Part shown: positions 49,478 through 58,580 of the stretch, piece by piece
Numbering within the stretch: position 1 is the stretch's first letter
Layout of the letters: each line of letters begins with the position of its first letter
DNA from: an uncultured Bacilli bacterium
Lineage (GTDB): Bacteria > Bacillota_I > Bacilli_A > RF39 > UBA660
NCBI GenBank assembly: GCA_934176955.1
Contig: CAKPOS010000005.1
Coordinates: 31,539 to 95,538, forward strand
DNA: 64,000 bases
Direction: 5' to 3'
Position numbers and translations under genes: made by a program
The notes under the pieces: generated by a model
Told to the model about the DNA's origin: nothing
The model's input: only the letters and a program-made list of their open reading frames with translations
Databases searched by the model: none

Positions 49478-50014
49478 ATGATAGAAGTAATTGATAAAGA
49501 TAGTGATGTTAAGATGATGGCTTTGCTTTTATGTGGTATTTTATATGGGGAATGTATGTATGTTATTTTTGCTATTCGAAGGGATAAGATAGATGCTAAT
49601 CTTTTTGTTTCGAAGTTAGTAAAAAATAGTAATGGTTATGTGATTGATACAGATTTTCAAAATGGTGAAAAGGAAGTTATGGATAGTGTTGTTCAACGAT
49701 TACTTAATCATGAATCTAGAGAAAAGATTAAGGAGAATGGTTTTTTGATTCTTGATGATATTTCTTTAGAAGGTACACAGTATTATGATGTTGAAAAGTG
49801 TTATGTCAGTAGCGTTCCTTTAATTCGCATAAAAGAGCTGATGAAGTATTATTCGTTTATTCGAGAAAGTTTGTTTGAACAACCTATTTTAGATGTTCAA
49901 GAAGATAAAAGGATTTTTAATGAAGGATTTTTTTCTAATATAATTCTTATTTTATTTGGAATTATTGTTATTGTTTTTTGTGTATTTGTTTTAATAAATA
50001 TTTTTATCAAGTAG
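49478..50014 (+). CDS. tail-anchored membrane protein of unknown function
   Basis: Start set at ATG 49478 after GGATAGGTGAT. 178 residues. The cytoplasmic part starts MIEVIDKDSDVKMMALLLCG and has an alpha/beta pattern (YVIFAIRRDKIDANLFVSKL, GEKEVMDSVVQRLLNHES); a single helix at about 152-176 closes the protein. The N-terminal layout recalls proteins in which a domain senses and a tail anchors. The ABC transporter genes begin 11 bases later, so it probably belongs to their operon, perhaps as a regulator. No family recognised. Confidence 0.6.
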   Translation: MIEVIDKDSDVKMMALLLCGILYGECMYVIFAIRRDKIDANLFVSKLVKNSNGYVIDTDFQNGEKEVMDSVVQRLLNHESREKIKENGFLILDDISLEGTQYYDVEKCYVSSVPLIRIKELMKYYSFIRESLFEQPILDVQEDKRIFNEGFFSNIILILFGIIVIVFCVFVLINIFIK

Positions 50015-50025
50015 GAGGGATAATT

Positions 50026-50775
50026 TTGATCGAAGTTCAACATGTTTGTAAGAAGTTTGAAAAGAGGGTTTCTAAGAAAGAAAAGATTTCTTTTTATGCT
50101 GATAAAGATTTATCTTTTTCTTTGAAAGAGGGGGAGATTCTTGGAATATTAGGCCCTAATGGTGCGGGGAAGACGACGCTTCTTCGGATGTTATCTGGTT
50201 TAATGGAATCTAGTTCAGGGAATATTCTTATTGATGGAATGAGTTATTCTAAGAATAAGAAGGATATTCAGTCTAAAATTGCTTTTTTATCAGGGAGTAC
50301 AAAGTTATATAAGGATATTTCTCCTCTTGAGTTATTACAGATGTGTGGAGAATATTATGGAGTAGAAAAAGATATTTTAGAGAAAAGGATTCAAATGATT
50401 GTTAAGAGATTTCAGATGGAAGAATTTTTATATCAAAGAATTGATAATTTATCGACTGGTCAATATCAAAGAGTAAGTATTGCTAGGTGTTTAGTACATG
50501 ATCCAAAGTATTATATTTTTGATGAAGTTACTAGTGGATTAGATGTGATTTCTAGTCAAATTATTCTTAATTTTATTCAGGAAGAGAAAAAGAGAGGAAA
50601 AGGAATTATTTATTCTACACATTATATGGAGGAAGCTGAGAATATTTGTGATGATGTACTTCTTATGGATCATGGTCATATTATGATGTTGGATAAAGCA
50701 AAGAATATATTAAAGAAAACAAAGACAAATAATTTGAGAGAGGCTTTTTTTGTCTTAATGGATGGGGATAAATGA
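50026..50775 (+). CDS. ABC exporter ATP-binding protein, NatA type
   Basis: TTG start at 50026, six bases after GTAGGAGGG; no ATG or GTG fits this site. 249 residues: Walker A GPNGAGKTTLLRML, Q-loop region replaced by IAFLSGSTKLY, signature LSTGQYQRVSIARCL, Walker B YYIFDEVTSGLD and switch His in STHYMEEAE. The signature has TGQYQ instead of SGGQ-type wording but is a known variant in NatA-like exporters. It pairs with the permease that overlaps its stop. NatAB-type transporters export sodium or small toxic compounds; the substrate here is unknown. Confidence 0.85.
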   Translation: MIEVQHVCKKFEKRVSKKEKISFYADKDLSFSLKEGEILGILGPNGAGKTTLLRMLSGLMESSSGNILIDGMSYSKNKKDIQSKIAFLSGSTKLYKDISPLELLQMCGEYYGVEKDILEKRIQMIVKRFQMEEFLYQRIDNLSTGQYQRVSIARCLVHDPKYYIFDEVTSGLDVISSQIILNFIQEEKKRGKGIIYSTHYMEEAENICDDVLLMDHGHIMMLDKAKNILKKTKTNNLREAFFVLMDGDK

Positions 50776-51920
50776 TGAGAGAAATTTTTATTACGATAAA
50801 GAAGGAACTAAGATCGATATTTCGAGATAAAAAGACTTTTATTACTTTATTATTATTTCCTATTTTAATTCCAGCGATGATTTTTTTATATGCTTATATG
50901 TATGAAGAAGAGTCTCGTGATGATGTGTATGTTGTTGGGGTAAATTATTCTCTTCATCAAAATGAGATTTCTCTTATGGATAATGCTCATTTAAGGGGAA
51001 AGTACTATAAGAATAAGAAAGAAATGGAAGATGCTTATAGAAGAGGGGATATTTTAGGATATATTGAAAGAAAAAAAGATAAGAATGAGTATATTATTTA
51101 TACGAATGAAGATTCTTCTGATGGGATGAAGGTAAAAAGTTATGTTACGGCATACTTAGAGGGGTATAATACTTATTTGGCTAAAATCTATTTGATTGGA
51201 GAAAATGTTGATGTAAAAAAGACTTTTGATCAGGTTCAATATCAAGTTGTTGATTTGGATGGAGAAAATTTTTTATTGAATTTGATGTTTACGATTGCTT
51301 TTACTTATATTGTAATGTCGATTGTGATTACTACTACAAATATGGCTACTAATGCAACTGCTGTTGAAAGAGAGAATGGTACATTAGAGACAATACTTAC
51401 TTTTCCGATTTCTAGTCGTTGTTTAATTTTAGGTAAGTATTTTGCTACGGTGATTATGGGGATTTTATCTTCTTTTATTGGGCTTGTTTTAACGATTTTG
51501 AGTTTAGAGATTGTAAAGAGATATTTTTCTTTTTTTGAAGGGTTATCTTATCATGTGGGAATATCTAGTATTTTGATTTCTTTAGTAATTATTGTTATGG
51601 CTTCTTTGTTTATTGGGGGACTTAGTATTTTACTTACTAGTTTTACAAAGAGTTACAAAGAAGCACAATCTGTTAGTTCTGTTTTAAATATTTTAACGAT
51701 TATTCCGATGATGATTTCTTTAGTTGGGGTATCTATTCAAAAGTGGTTTTATTTGATTCCTATTTTTAATTATACTCAATGTTTGATGGATATTTTTTCT
51801 GGTAAAGTTCATTTTATGGAAATTTTTATGCTAGTGGGTTCTTCTTTTGTTTATGTAGTGATTATTTTATTTTACATTGTAAAGCAATATCGTTCTGAAA
51901 AAGTTTTATTTAGTAAGTAG
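50772..51920 (+). CDS. ABC-2 type permease, NatB type
   Basis: 382 residues; ATGA overlap with the ATPase gene. One N-terminal helix (about 22-42), a large outer domain (about 45-175), then five helices in the ABC-2 arrangement with TNMATNATAVERENGTLETI and LTFPISSRCLILGKYF in the coupling region, as in NatB and related exporters. The M13 metallopeptidase gene begins eight bases after its stop, so export and extracellular proteolysis may be linked. Confidence 0.82.
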   Translation: MMREIFITIKKELRSIFRDKKTFITLLLFPILIPAMIFLYAYMYEEESRDDVYVVGVNYSLHQNEISLMDNAHLRGKYYKNKKEMEDAYRRGDILGYIERKKDKNEYIIYTNEDSSDGMKVKSYVTAYLEGYNTYLAKIYLIGENVDVKKTFDQVQYQVVDLDGENFLLNLMFTIAFTYIVMSIVITTTNMATNATAVERENGTLETILTFPISSRCLILGKYFATVIMGILSSFIGLVLTILSLEIVKRYFSFFEGLSYHVGISSILISLVIIVMASLFIGGLSILLTSFTKSYKEAQSVSSVLNILTIIPMMISLVGVSIQKWFYLIPIFNYTQCLMDIFSGKVHFMEIFMLVGSSFVYVVIILFYIVKQYRSEKVLFSK

Positions 51921-51928
51921 GCGAATCA

Positions 51929-53866
51929 ATGAGAAAAAAATATGGATTATGGATTATTTTAGGGTTGTTTTGTTTAGTGGGAAGTATTTTTCTTTTTCGT
52001 GGAAATTTGGAGAAAGATGATTTTTATTCTTATGTTAATCGTGATACGTTAAAGAAGGATTATTTAGAAAAAAAATCGAATTGGAGTAGGTTTACGGAAG
52101 CTCAGGAGAAGGTTAATGAGAAGAAATATCAATTATTTTCTGATGTGATTTCTGGAAGTGAAGAGTTTGACTTTAATTTTTCTAAGAATGTATCTATTGT
52201 TTATCAGAATGTAAAAGATTCTCAGAAGAGAAATGAAGAAGGATTATCTTTATTAGAGAATTATATTGATGATATTTTTTCTAGTTTTAGTATTGAAGAA
52301 TTGGAGAATGTTATTTTTCGGATAGAAAATGATTTAGGTATTGATATTTTGACTTGTTTTGATGTAGATTTAGATAGCGAAGATACGGATAAAACATTGA
52401 TTTATTTATCTCCTGTTTCTTTTGCTTTTGGGGCTAGTAGTGATTATTTTGTTAATGATGATTATTTGTTATATCAAGCATATATTAAGAGGGGAATTAT
52501 TCAGTTATTAGAAGTATATGGCTATGATGAAAATAAAGCTCATGAAGTGGCTAGAGAATTAATTTCTTTTTATGGAGATATTGGTCATCATTCTTTGGTA
52601 AGTGAAGATTTATTGGATACAAAAAATATTTATCATAAAGTTGATTTTTCTAAAATGAAATCTATTTATTCTAGAATCGATATGGATAAGTATTTTTCTT
52701 CTAAAGGAATTGTAAGAGAAAATTATAATCTTATTGATGAGGGACAGTATGAGAAGTTAAATGATTATTTATCTAATGAATATTTAGATTTATGGAAAAA
52801 TCATTTGTTAGTGATGATTTTATCTCATTATGCTTCTTATTTATCAGATGACTATGTTCATATTGTTGATACTTTGAATGAAGAGATGGGAGTAGAGAAT
52901 GAAGATGGTCAAAAAAAGGATATGGATTTGGTTTTGAATTTATTTTCTTCTGAATTTTCTTATTATTATAGTAGGAAATATCTAGATAAAGAAGTGGAAA
53001 AGTATTTAGAGGTGATGTTTTTAAAGATTAAAAATACTTATCAAGAATTGTTACTTCAGAATGAATGGCTATCGGATAATACAAAGAAAAGAGCTGTTAC
53101 AAAGCTGGAAAAAATGAATTTGGTAATGGGGAGTGAAAAGAGAAATTTTTCTGATTATGCTTCTTTAAATTTGGGGAATTGTTTAATTGAAAATATCATT
53201 CAGATTCATCATGTTCAAAATTTATTCAAATTAGAGAAAGAGAAGAATTTTATTCGAGAGGTGAATCATTTAGAAGTAAATGCTTATTATAGTCCTATTT
53301 CACAAAGTGTTTATGTGCCAACGGCTTTTTATTCTTTGATTGATCTTAAAAAGGATAAAATGACTCAATTAGGATCAATTGGGATGATTATGGCGCATGA
53401 AGTTAGTCATGGTTTTGATTTTAATGGGAGTTGGTATGATGAAGAGGGAAGATATTTAGAATGGTGGACAAAGAAAGATAGAGAAAACTATCAGAAGTAT
53501 AAAGAAAGAGTAGTGGATTATTATTCTCATTATGAAGTTATTTCTGGTCTTTTTATTGATGGGAATCGGACTGTTAATGAGAATATTGCTGATTTGGGGG
53601 CTATTCAATGTATTAGTAAAATTCTTTTGAATGAGAAGGCTTCTGATGAAGATATTCGAAAAGTTTATAAGGAATATGCTAAGTTATGGGTGGAAGAGTC
53701 TAGTGATTGGTATCGAAAGGTATTGTTACTTATGGATACCCATTCTCCTAATTTATATCGAGTAAATGCTGTTTTATCTTCAACAGATTTGTTTTATCGA
53801 GTTTATTCTTTGAAGCCTTGGGATAAGATGTATATTTCTAAAGAAAAGAGGGTTAGGGTTTGGTAG
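51929..53866 (+). CDS. M13 family zinc metallopeptidase (PepO/neprilysin type)
   Basis: 645 residues, usual size for M13. A signal anchor (about 6-24) places it outside. The zinc site is HEVSH (490-494) with the third ligand in NENIADLGA (about 550-558); the substrate-binding NAYYSP and VPTAF segments are present. M13 enzymes cut short peptides, so it may degrade peptides outside the cell or process one exported by the NatAB-like transporter just upstream. The gene ends four bases before the 73-nt hairpin. Confidence 0.85.
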   Translation: MRKKYGLWIILGLFCLVGSIFLFRGNLEKDDFYSYVNRDTLKKDYLEKKSNWSRFTEAQEKVNEKKYQLFSDVISGSEEFDFNFSKNVSIVYQNVKDSQKRNEEGLSLLENYIDDIFSSFSIEELENVIFRIENDLGIDILTCFDVDLDSEDTDKTLIYLSPVSFAFGASSDYFVNDDYLLYQAYIKRGIIQLLEVYGYDENKAHEVARELISFYGDIGHHSLVSEDLLDTKNIYHKVDFSKMKSIYSRIDMDKYFSSKGIVRENYNLIDEGQYEKLNDYLSNEYLDLWKNHLLVMILSHYASYLSDDYVHIVDTLNEEMGVENEDGQKKDMDLVLNLFSSEFSYYYSRKYLDKEVEKYLEVMFLKIKNTYQELLLQNEWLSDNTKKRAVTKLEKMNLVMGSEKRNFSDYASLNLGNCLIENIIQIHHVQNLFKLEKEKNFIREVNHLEVNAYYSPISQSVYVPTAFYSLIDLKKDKMTQLGSIGMIMAHEVSHGFDFNGSWYDEEGRYLEWWTKKDRENYQKYKERVVDYYSHYEVISGLFIDGNRTVNENIADLGAIQCISKILLNEKASDEDIRKVYKEYAKLWVEESSDWYRKVLLLMDTHSPNLYRVNAVLSSTDLFYRVYSLKPWDKMYISKEKRVRVW

Positions 53867-53869
53867 ATT

Positions 53870-53942
53870 AAAATACTTATTTAGTTATTTTCTTATTATT
53901 AGAAAGTTATTGATGATAAGGGAATGATTGAGTAAGTATTTT
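53870..53942 (+). ncRNA. 73-nt fully paired stem-loop, largest AAAATACT-family hairpin
   Basis: The 31-base arm 53870-53900 pairs without any mismatch with 53912-53942 if eight G-U pairs are allowed; the loop is AGAAAGTTATT. All imperfections are G-U on the + strand, which would be A-C on the other, so the structure fits + strand RNA. A T-run follows, so it may at least terminate the upstream operon. Confidence 0.6.
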
Positions 53943-54014
53943 TTGTTTTAAAAAATTTAAAATGAAGAAGGATTTTCCTCTATCTAGCTAGAATAATATA
54001 GGTAGAGGAGGATT

Positions 54015-56462
54015 ATGATGAAAAAAATTAAAGCACGTGATGAGAGAAAAAAGTTTTTTAGAAAATGGATTTTTTTAATTGTTTTTATATTTTTATGTTT
54101 TAGAGGAGTATTTGTTCAAGCTGGGATGAATGATTCTAAGTTAGAAAAAAATCGTATGGATGGATTTTATGCGATTGCTAAATTTAATGGAGAGGAACAT
54201 TTATATTATTTGGATATGTATACTTTAAATGGGATTGTTTCTTATTGTATAGAGTTAGGAAAAGGAGTTACTACAGATTGGTATCATTCTACGGAGAATT
54301 TTTCGTTATCTTCTTTAAGTGAAAAAGCTAAGAAATATGTTCAAAAAATTAGTTATTTTGGCTATTTATATCCTGGACATGATAGTCATTTTTATTATAT
54401 GGCTGCTCAAGAGTTAATTTGGGAATATTTAAGTGGGGGTTCTGTAGAATGGACAACGGTATTAGACAAGAATGGGCCTCGTATTGATATTGAGTGTTAT
54501 AAAAATGAAATTCTTCATTTAATTCTTGAAAATGAGAAAGATGTTTCTTTACGGTTTGCCAATGGAGAAACTTATGCTATTGGGGATATTTTAGAAATAG
54601 GAACTTTAAATGGTAATTTATCTTCATATGAGGTGGCAAATCCTGGTCATTCTTCTGTTTCTATTTTGGGAGATAAACTAAGAATTCAAATAGGGACAAG
54701 CTATGTGGGAAGAGAAAAAATTGTTTTAAAGAAAAGAGAAATTTATCCTGTTAATAGTCGTTTCTATTATTATGATAATTCTCAACAATTAATTTCTGCT
54801 GGTAATTTTAGAAATGAAACGAAAGAAATTTATTTTCAAATTAAAGGAAAAGATATAACTTTTCAGGTAATTGATGGAGAAACAAAAGAAAGTATCCCAA
54901 GTGGACAAGGTTCTTTTGAAGGTGCGACGTACTCTTTATTGAATCAAAATCATGAGTTTTTAGAGGAATTTACGGTGAATGAGTTAGGTAAGGGGTATAT
55001 TAGTAATTTACCATATGGAACTTATTACGTTAAACAGACGAAAGAAAGTGCAGGCTATTTATTAAATTTAGAAGAAAAAGAAATACAATTTGGTGCTGAT
55101 GATATGCCTGTTTTATTAGAGGAATATCCCTATTATCAAAAAGTTATCTTAGTTAAGAAATATGACTTTGAAAATACTGGTGAGTTAAGGAAAGAGGAGA
55201 ATGTTCAATTTGAAGTGATTGACGCAAATCAAAAAAGTTATGGGGTGTTTATGACGAATGATGAAGGTATTATTGAAGCAGAATTACCTTATGGATTATA
55301 TTATTTACATCAATTAACAACGAAGTATGGCTATGAAAAGATTGAAGATGTTTCTTTTAAAATTTATCAATATTCTAATCATAGAGTAGTGATGAATTTA
55401 ATTGATCCTTATATTCGATGTCAAATAAAAATTAATGAGTTTGATCAGGAATACGATAAGAAAATCAATTTAGAAGGTTTTTCTTATCGAATATATGATT
55501 ATCTAAAGAAAAAATATTTATCTTTCAATGGTACTGAAATATTTACAACGAATTCGTTAGGGGAAATTTTATTTCCTATGGAAGTTGGATATGGGAAATA
55601 TCGATTAGAAGAAGTAGAAGTTCCTTCTCTTTACCAGCTTCAAAAACAAAAAATTGATATTACTTTGGATGAAAATGAAGAAATGTCAATTGAAGGAAAT
55701 GTTTTGGTTTATACTACTAATATTTATCAAAAGTTAGTGAAGGGGAATGTTTATCTTTCTTCATTTCGAGAAACTTTTTCTTGGAAGAAAAATCAATATC
55801 AGTATCAAAAGGAAGTTCAACCAAATGTTTTATTTGAATTAATTTCTGAAGAAGATATTTTTGTTTATGATCATCTTTTGTATTCAAAAGATGAAGTAGT
55901 GAATAGTTTTTCTACTAATGATAAGGGAAAGAAAGAATTCACATTGCCATTAGGAAATTACTGTATACAAAGTAAACAAACTAAGGAAAGGAAATGTTTT
56001 TCTTTAAGTATTGAGGAGAAAAAAGAAGAAAAGATAGAAGTTTTTTTGGAATTTTTAGATAAACTTTCTAAAGTAGATTTAGAGTATCATAATTATGATG
56101 AGAATGGGGATGACATTGAAGGTTCAGTTATTGAGATAAGAAATGAAAAAGATGAAATTCTTGATACTAGAATGACAAATGAAGAAGGAAGAATTCAACT
56201 AAATGAAATTCCTTTAGGAAAGTATTGTTTTGTTCAAAAGAAAGTAAGTGATAAATATTTAATTCATCGTGAAAAACAGTGCATTCTTGTTCATGATAAG
56301 AAAAAGTTATGGGAAGTTTCATCGATGAATCAAATTTCTAAAAAAGTAGTAGAACTTCCTGATACATTGGAAGATATTCCTTACTTTTTATTCTTTATAA
56401 TTACTATTGCTATTATTACTATTGGAGGATTTATTTATCAAAAAGTTTATTCTAGGAGTTAG
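54015..56462 (+). CDS. thioester-domain and CnaB-repeat surface adhesin
   Basis: 815 residues; GAGGAGG lies just before tandem ATGs (54015, 54018). Signal peptide to about residue 36. Residues 45-260 resemble a thioester domain: Cys78 in GIVSYCIELG and Gln132 in YYMAAQELIWEYL are placed to form the internal Cys-Gln thioester that binds host amines. About five CnaB/SpaA-type repeats follow, each with a turn such as LPYGTYYVKQ, LPYGLYYLHQ, VGYGKYRLEE, LPLGNYCIQS, IPLGKYCFVQ. The C-terminus has LPDTLED directly before a membrane helix and a basic tail, a variant sorting signal. The sortase-like gene overlaps its end. Probably a wall-attached adhesin. Confidence 0.82.
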   Translation: MMKKIKARDERKKFFRKWIFLIVFIFLCFRGVFVQAGMNDSKLEKNRMDGFYAIAKFNGEEHLYYLDMYTLNGIVSYCIELGKGVTTDWYHSTENFSLSSLSEKAKKYVQKISYFGYLYPGHDSHFYYMAAQELIWEYLSGGSVEWTTVLDKNGPRIDIECYKNEILHLILENEKDVSLRFANGETYAIGDILEIGTLNGNLSSYEVANPGHSSVSILGDKLRIQIGTSYVGREKIVLKKREIYPVNSRFYYYDNSQQLISAGNFRNETKEIYFQIKGKDITFQVIDGETKESIPSGQGSFEGATYSLLNQNHEFLEEFTVNELGKGYISNLPYGTYYVKQTKESAGYLLNLEEKEIQFGADDMPVLLEEYPYYQKVILVKKYDFENTGELRKEENVQFEVIDANQKSYGVFMTNDEGIIEAELPYGLYYLHQLTTKYGYEKIEDVSFKIYQYSNHRVVMNLIDPYIRCQIKINEFDQEYDKKINLEGFSYRIYDYLKKKYLSFNGTEIFTTNSLGEILFPMEVGYGKYRLEEVEVPSLYQLQKQKIDITLDENEEMSIEGNVLVYTTNIYQKLVKGNVYLSSFRETFSWKKNQYQYQKEVQPNVLFELISEEDIFVYDHLLYSKDEVVNSFSTNDKGKKEFTLPLGNYCIQSKQTKERKCFSLSIEEKKEEKIEVFLEFLDKLSKVDLEYHNYDENGDDIEGSVIEIRNEKDEILDTRMTNEEGRIQLNEIPLGKYCFVQKKVSDKYLIHREKQCILVHDKKKLWEVSSMNQISKKVVELPDTLEDIPYFLFFIITIAIITIGGFIYQKVYSRS

Positions 56463-56964
56463 TATTTTATTATTTATTGGGATAATTATTTTTGTTAATA
56501 ATGTTAAAAATGGAGGAACTTTGAAAAGAAATTTATCGATTATTGTTCCTTTTCATTTTCATCAAGAAGAAAAAGGAAAGTCTTTTAATTATTTATTAGA
56601 ACTTCGTATTCCTTGTATTTCTTTTCAAGATTATGTTTATCCTATTGATAGTTCTTTTAATACAGTAGATTATCGGGTTGAAATTTTAAAGGAAAGTAAT
56701 ATGGATAAAAATTTGTATTATTTTGCTGCACATTCTGGAAATGGTAAGTATAGTTATTTTAATCGTTTGATTGAATTAAAGATAGGAGATGTTATTATTC
56801 TTCATCTTTTTAATCATCAATTGCATTATGTTGTTTCTGATGGTTATTTAATTAATAAGAAAGGGTATATGATTTCTAATGGAGAATCAGATACTTTATA
56901 TTTAATTACTTGTAGTTTAGTAGATAAAAAGAAACAGTTAATTATTCAAGCAAATTTGACATGA
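56407..56964 (+). CDS. sortase-like transpeptidase, catalytic Arg replaced
   Basis: About 175-185 residues; the start is uncertain because only TTG codons (56407, 56422) are available and GGAGGA lies after them. It overlaps the adhesin gene by over 50 bases. An N-terminal helix (about 12-30) is followed by the sortase barrel, with catalytic His in YYFAAHSGNGKYSYFNRL and Cys in TLYLITCSLV. The position of the third catalytic residue, normally Arg in (H/K)RLxV, reads KKQLIIQ. It is most likely the dedicated sortase for the LPDTL-type adhesin; whether it is active without Arg is open. Confidence 0.7.
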   Translation: MLLLLLEDLFIKKFILGVSILLFIGIIIFVNNVKNGGTLKRNLSIIVPFHFHQEEKGKSFNYLLELRIPCISFQDYVYPIDSSFNTVDYRVEILKESNMDKNLYYFAAHSGNGKYSYFNRLIELKIGDVIILHLFNHQLHYVVSDGYLINKKGYMISNGESDTLYLITCSLVDKKKQLIIQANLT

Positions 56965-57041
56965 TTCTTGTATCTTTTTTTGATTTTGTTAATTTTATGG
57001 ACAGGTTATTTAATAATTGGTATAATCGATTTGGTGATAGA

Positions 57042-58055
57042 ATGAGTAAGATAATTGAAAATTTAAAATTAAGAGCAAAAAAGAATAAGAAGACGATTGT
57101 TCTTCCTGAAACTATGGATAAGAGAGTAATAGAAGCTGCTTCTATTATTTTAAAAGAAAAAATTGCTGATATTATTTTGGTGGGAAGGGAAAAGGATATT
57201 TCTTCTGTTAGTGAAGGATTTGATCTTTCTAAAGCAAAAATTATTGATCCTTTTACTAGTGATTTAACGCCTATATTGCAAGAAAAACTTTATCAGCTTC
57301 GTAAGGAAAAGGGGATGACTGAAGAAAATGCTTATCAATTATTGACTACAGATTATATGTATTATGCTTGTATGTTGGTAAAAATGGGTTATGCAGATGG
57401 AGCAGTTTCTGGAGCTTGTCATTCAACTTCAAATACTTTAAGACCAGCATTACAAATATTAAAAACAAAACCTGGAGTTAAATTGGTATCTGCATTTTTC
57501 TTAATGGTTGTACCTAATTGTGAATATGGAGATCAAGGAACTTTTTTATTTGCTGATTCAGGGTTAGAGCAAAATCCTGATTCTGAAAAGCTTTCTTATA
57601 TTGCTGCATCTAGTGCGGAATCATTTCAACTATTGACAGAACATGAACCAATTGTAGCAATGCTATCCCATTCTACAAAAGGAAGTGCAAAACATGCTGA
57701 TGTGGATAAAGTTGTTGAAGCAACTAGATTAGTTAAAGAGAGATTTCCACAATATAAAGTTGATGGAGAATTACAATTGGATGCTGCTATTGTTCCAGAG
57801 GTGGCAAAATCCAAAGCACCTTTAAGTGAGGTAGCAGGTCATGCCAATGTGTTAATTTTTCCTGATTTAGATGCTGGAAATATTGGTTATAAATTAGTTC
57901 AGCGATTAGCTCATGCTGAAGCTTATGGACCTATTTGTCAAGGAATAGCCATGCCTGTTAATGATTTATCTAGAGGATGTAATGTTTCTGACATAGTAGG
58001 GGCTGTTGCTATTACTGCTGTACAAGCTATAGGTAATGATAATTTAGAGCACTAA
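57042..58055 (+). CDS. pta: phosphate acetyltransferase
   Basis: Pta converts acetyl-CoA and phosphate to acetyl phosphate, the substrate of the two acetate kinases at 11-13.7 kb. Start at ATG 57042, after TTGGTGAT. 337 residues, the short single-domain form: VLPETMDKRVIEAA, CMLVKMGYADGAVSGACHST, SAFFLMVVP, FADSGLEQNPDSEKL, VAMLSHSTKGSAKH, ELQLDAAIVPEVAKSKAP and NVLIFPDLDAGNIGYKL are all typical. It ends at a perfect terminator. Confidence 0.92.
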   Translation: MSKIIENLKLRAKKNKKTIVLPETMDKRVIEAASIILKEKIADIILVGREKDISSVSEGFDLSKAKIIDPFTSDLTPILQEKLYQLRKEKGMTEENAYQLLTTDYMYYACMLVKMGYADGAVSGACHSTSNTLRPALQILKTKPGVKLVSAFFLMVVPNCEYGDQGTFLFADSGLEQNPDSEKLSYIAASSAESFQLLTEHEPIVAMLSHSTKGSAKHADVDKVVEATRLVKERFPQYKVDGELQLDAAIVPEVAKSKAPLSEVAGHANVLIFPDLDAGNIGYKLVQRLAHAEAYGPICQGIAMPVNDLSRGCNVSDIVGAVAITAVQAIGNDNLEH

Positions 58056-58075
58056 GATAACTTAGTGTTTTTTTC
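58050..58075 (+). terminator. pta terminator
   Basis: CACTAAG (58050-58056) is perfectly complementary to CTTAGTG (58061-58067), followed by seven T; it overlaps the pta stop codon. Confidence 0.8.
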
Positions 58076-58143
58076 AGCTTAAAATACTTGAATAACGATG
58101 AAAAAAAAGATATACTTATAACTAAGAAGAGTAGGAGGAGTTT

Positions 58144-58569
58144 ATGCAAAAAAAATTTGATAAGAGGGATAAAGTGGAAGAAAAAAAGGTTGAAAAAAAA
58201 GGAAAGAAAAAAAATACTATTAATAGTAAACGTAAGAATTTAAAAAAATTTATTGAAAATAAGGATTATATTTACCTTTTTTTACTATTGATTAATGTTG
58301 TGTTTACTGTATTTATTGCAAAAAAAAATTCTGTTCATTATGTTAAGGTTTTAGGAAATAGTGTATTAGTTAGTAATGAAAAATTTTTATTTCTAGGTAG
58401 AGGTTATATTAATTTATTAATTATTGGATTCTTTTCTCTTTATACTATTTTAATTAGGAAATTACTTTTAAAGAAAAAAATTACTTTTAAATCAAGTGCT
58501 TTAATTATTGCTCTTTATTTTGTTGTTGATATTCTATTATTTTATTTATTTGTAAAACGAATTTTTTAG
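58144..58569 (+). CDS. small polytopic membrane protein
   Basis: 141 residues. The first 40 are extremely Lys-rich and cytoplasmic. Three hydrophobic segments follow: YLFLLLINVVFTVFIAKK (about 40-58), GYINLLIIGFFSLYTIL (about 86-104) and ALIIALYFVVDILLFYLF (about 119-137). GTAGGAGGAG precedes the ATG. It lies 11 bases before rlmN and heads that operon. No family recognised. Confidence 0.6.
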   Translation: MQKKFDKRDKVEEKKVEKKGKKKNTINSKRKNLKKFIENKDYIYLFLLLINVVFTVFIAKKNSVHYVKVLGNSVLVSNEKFLFLGRGYINLLIIGFFSLYTILIRKLLLKKKITFKSSALIIALYFVVDILLFYLFVKRIF

Positions 58570-58580
58570 GAGAGAGATGT

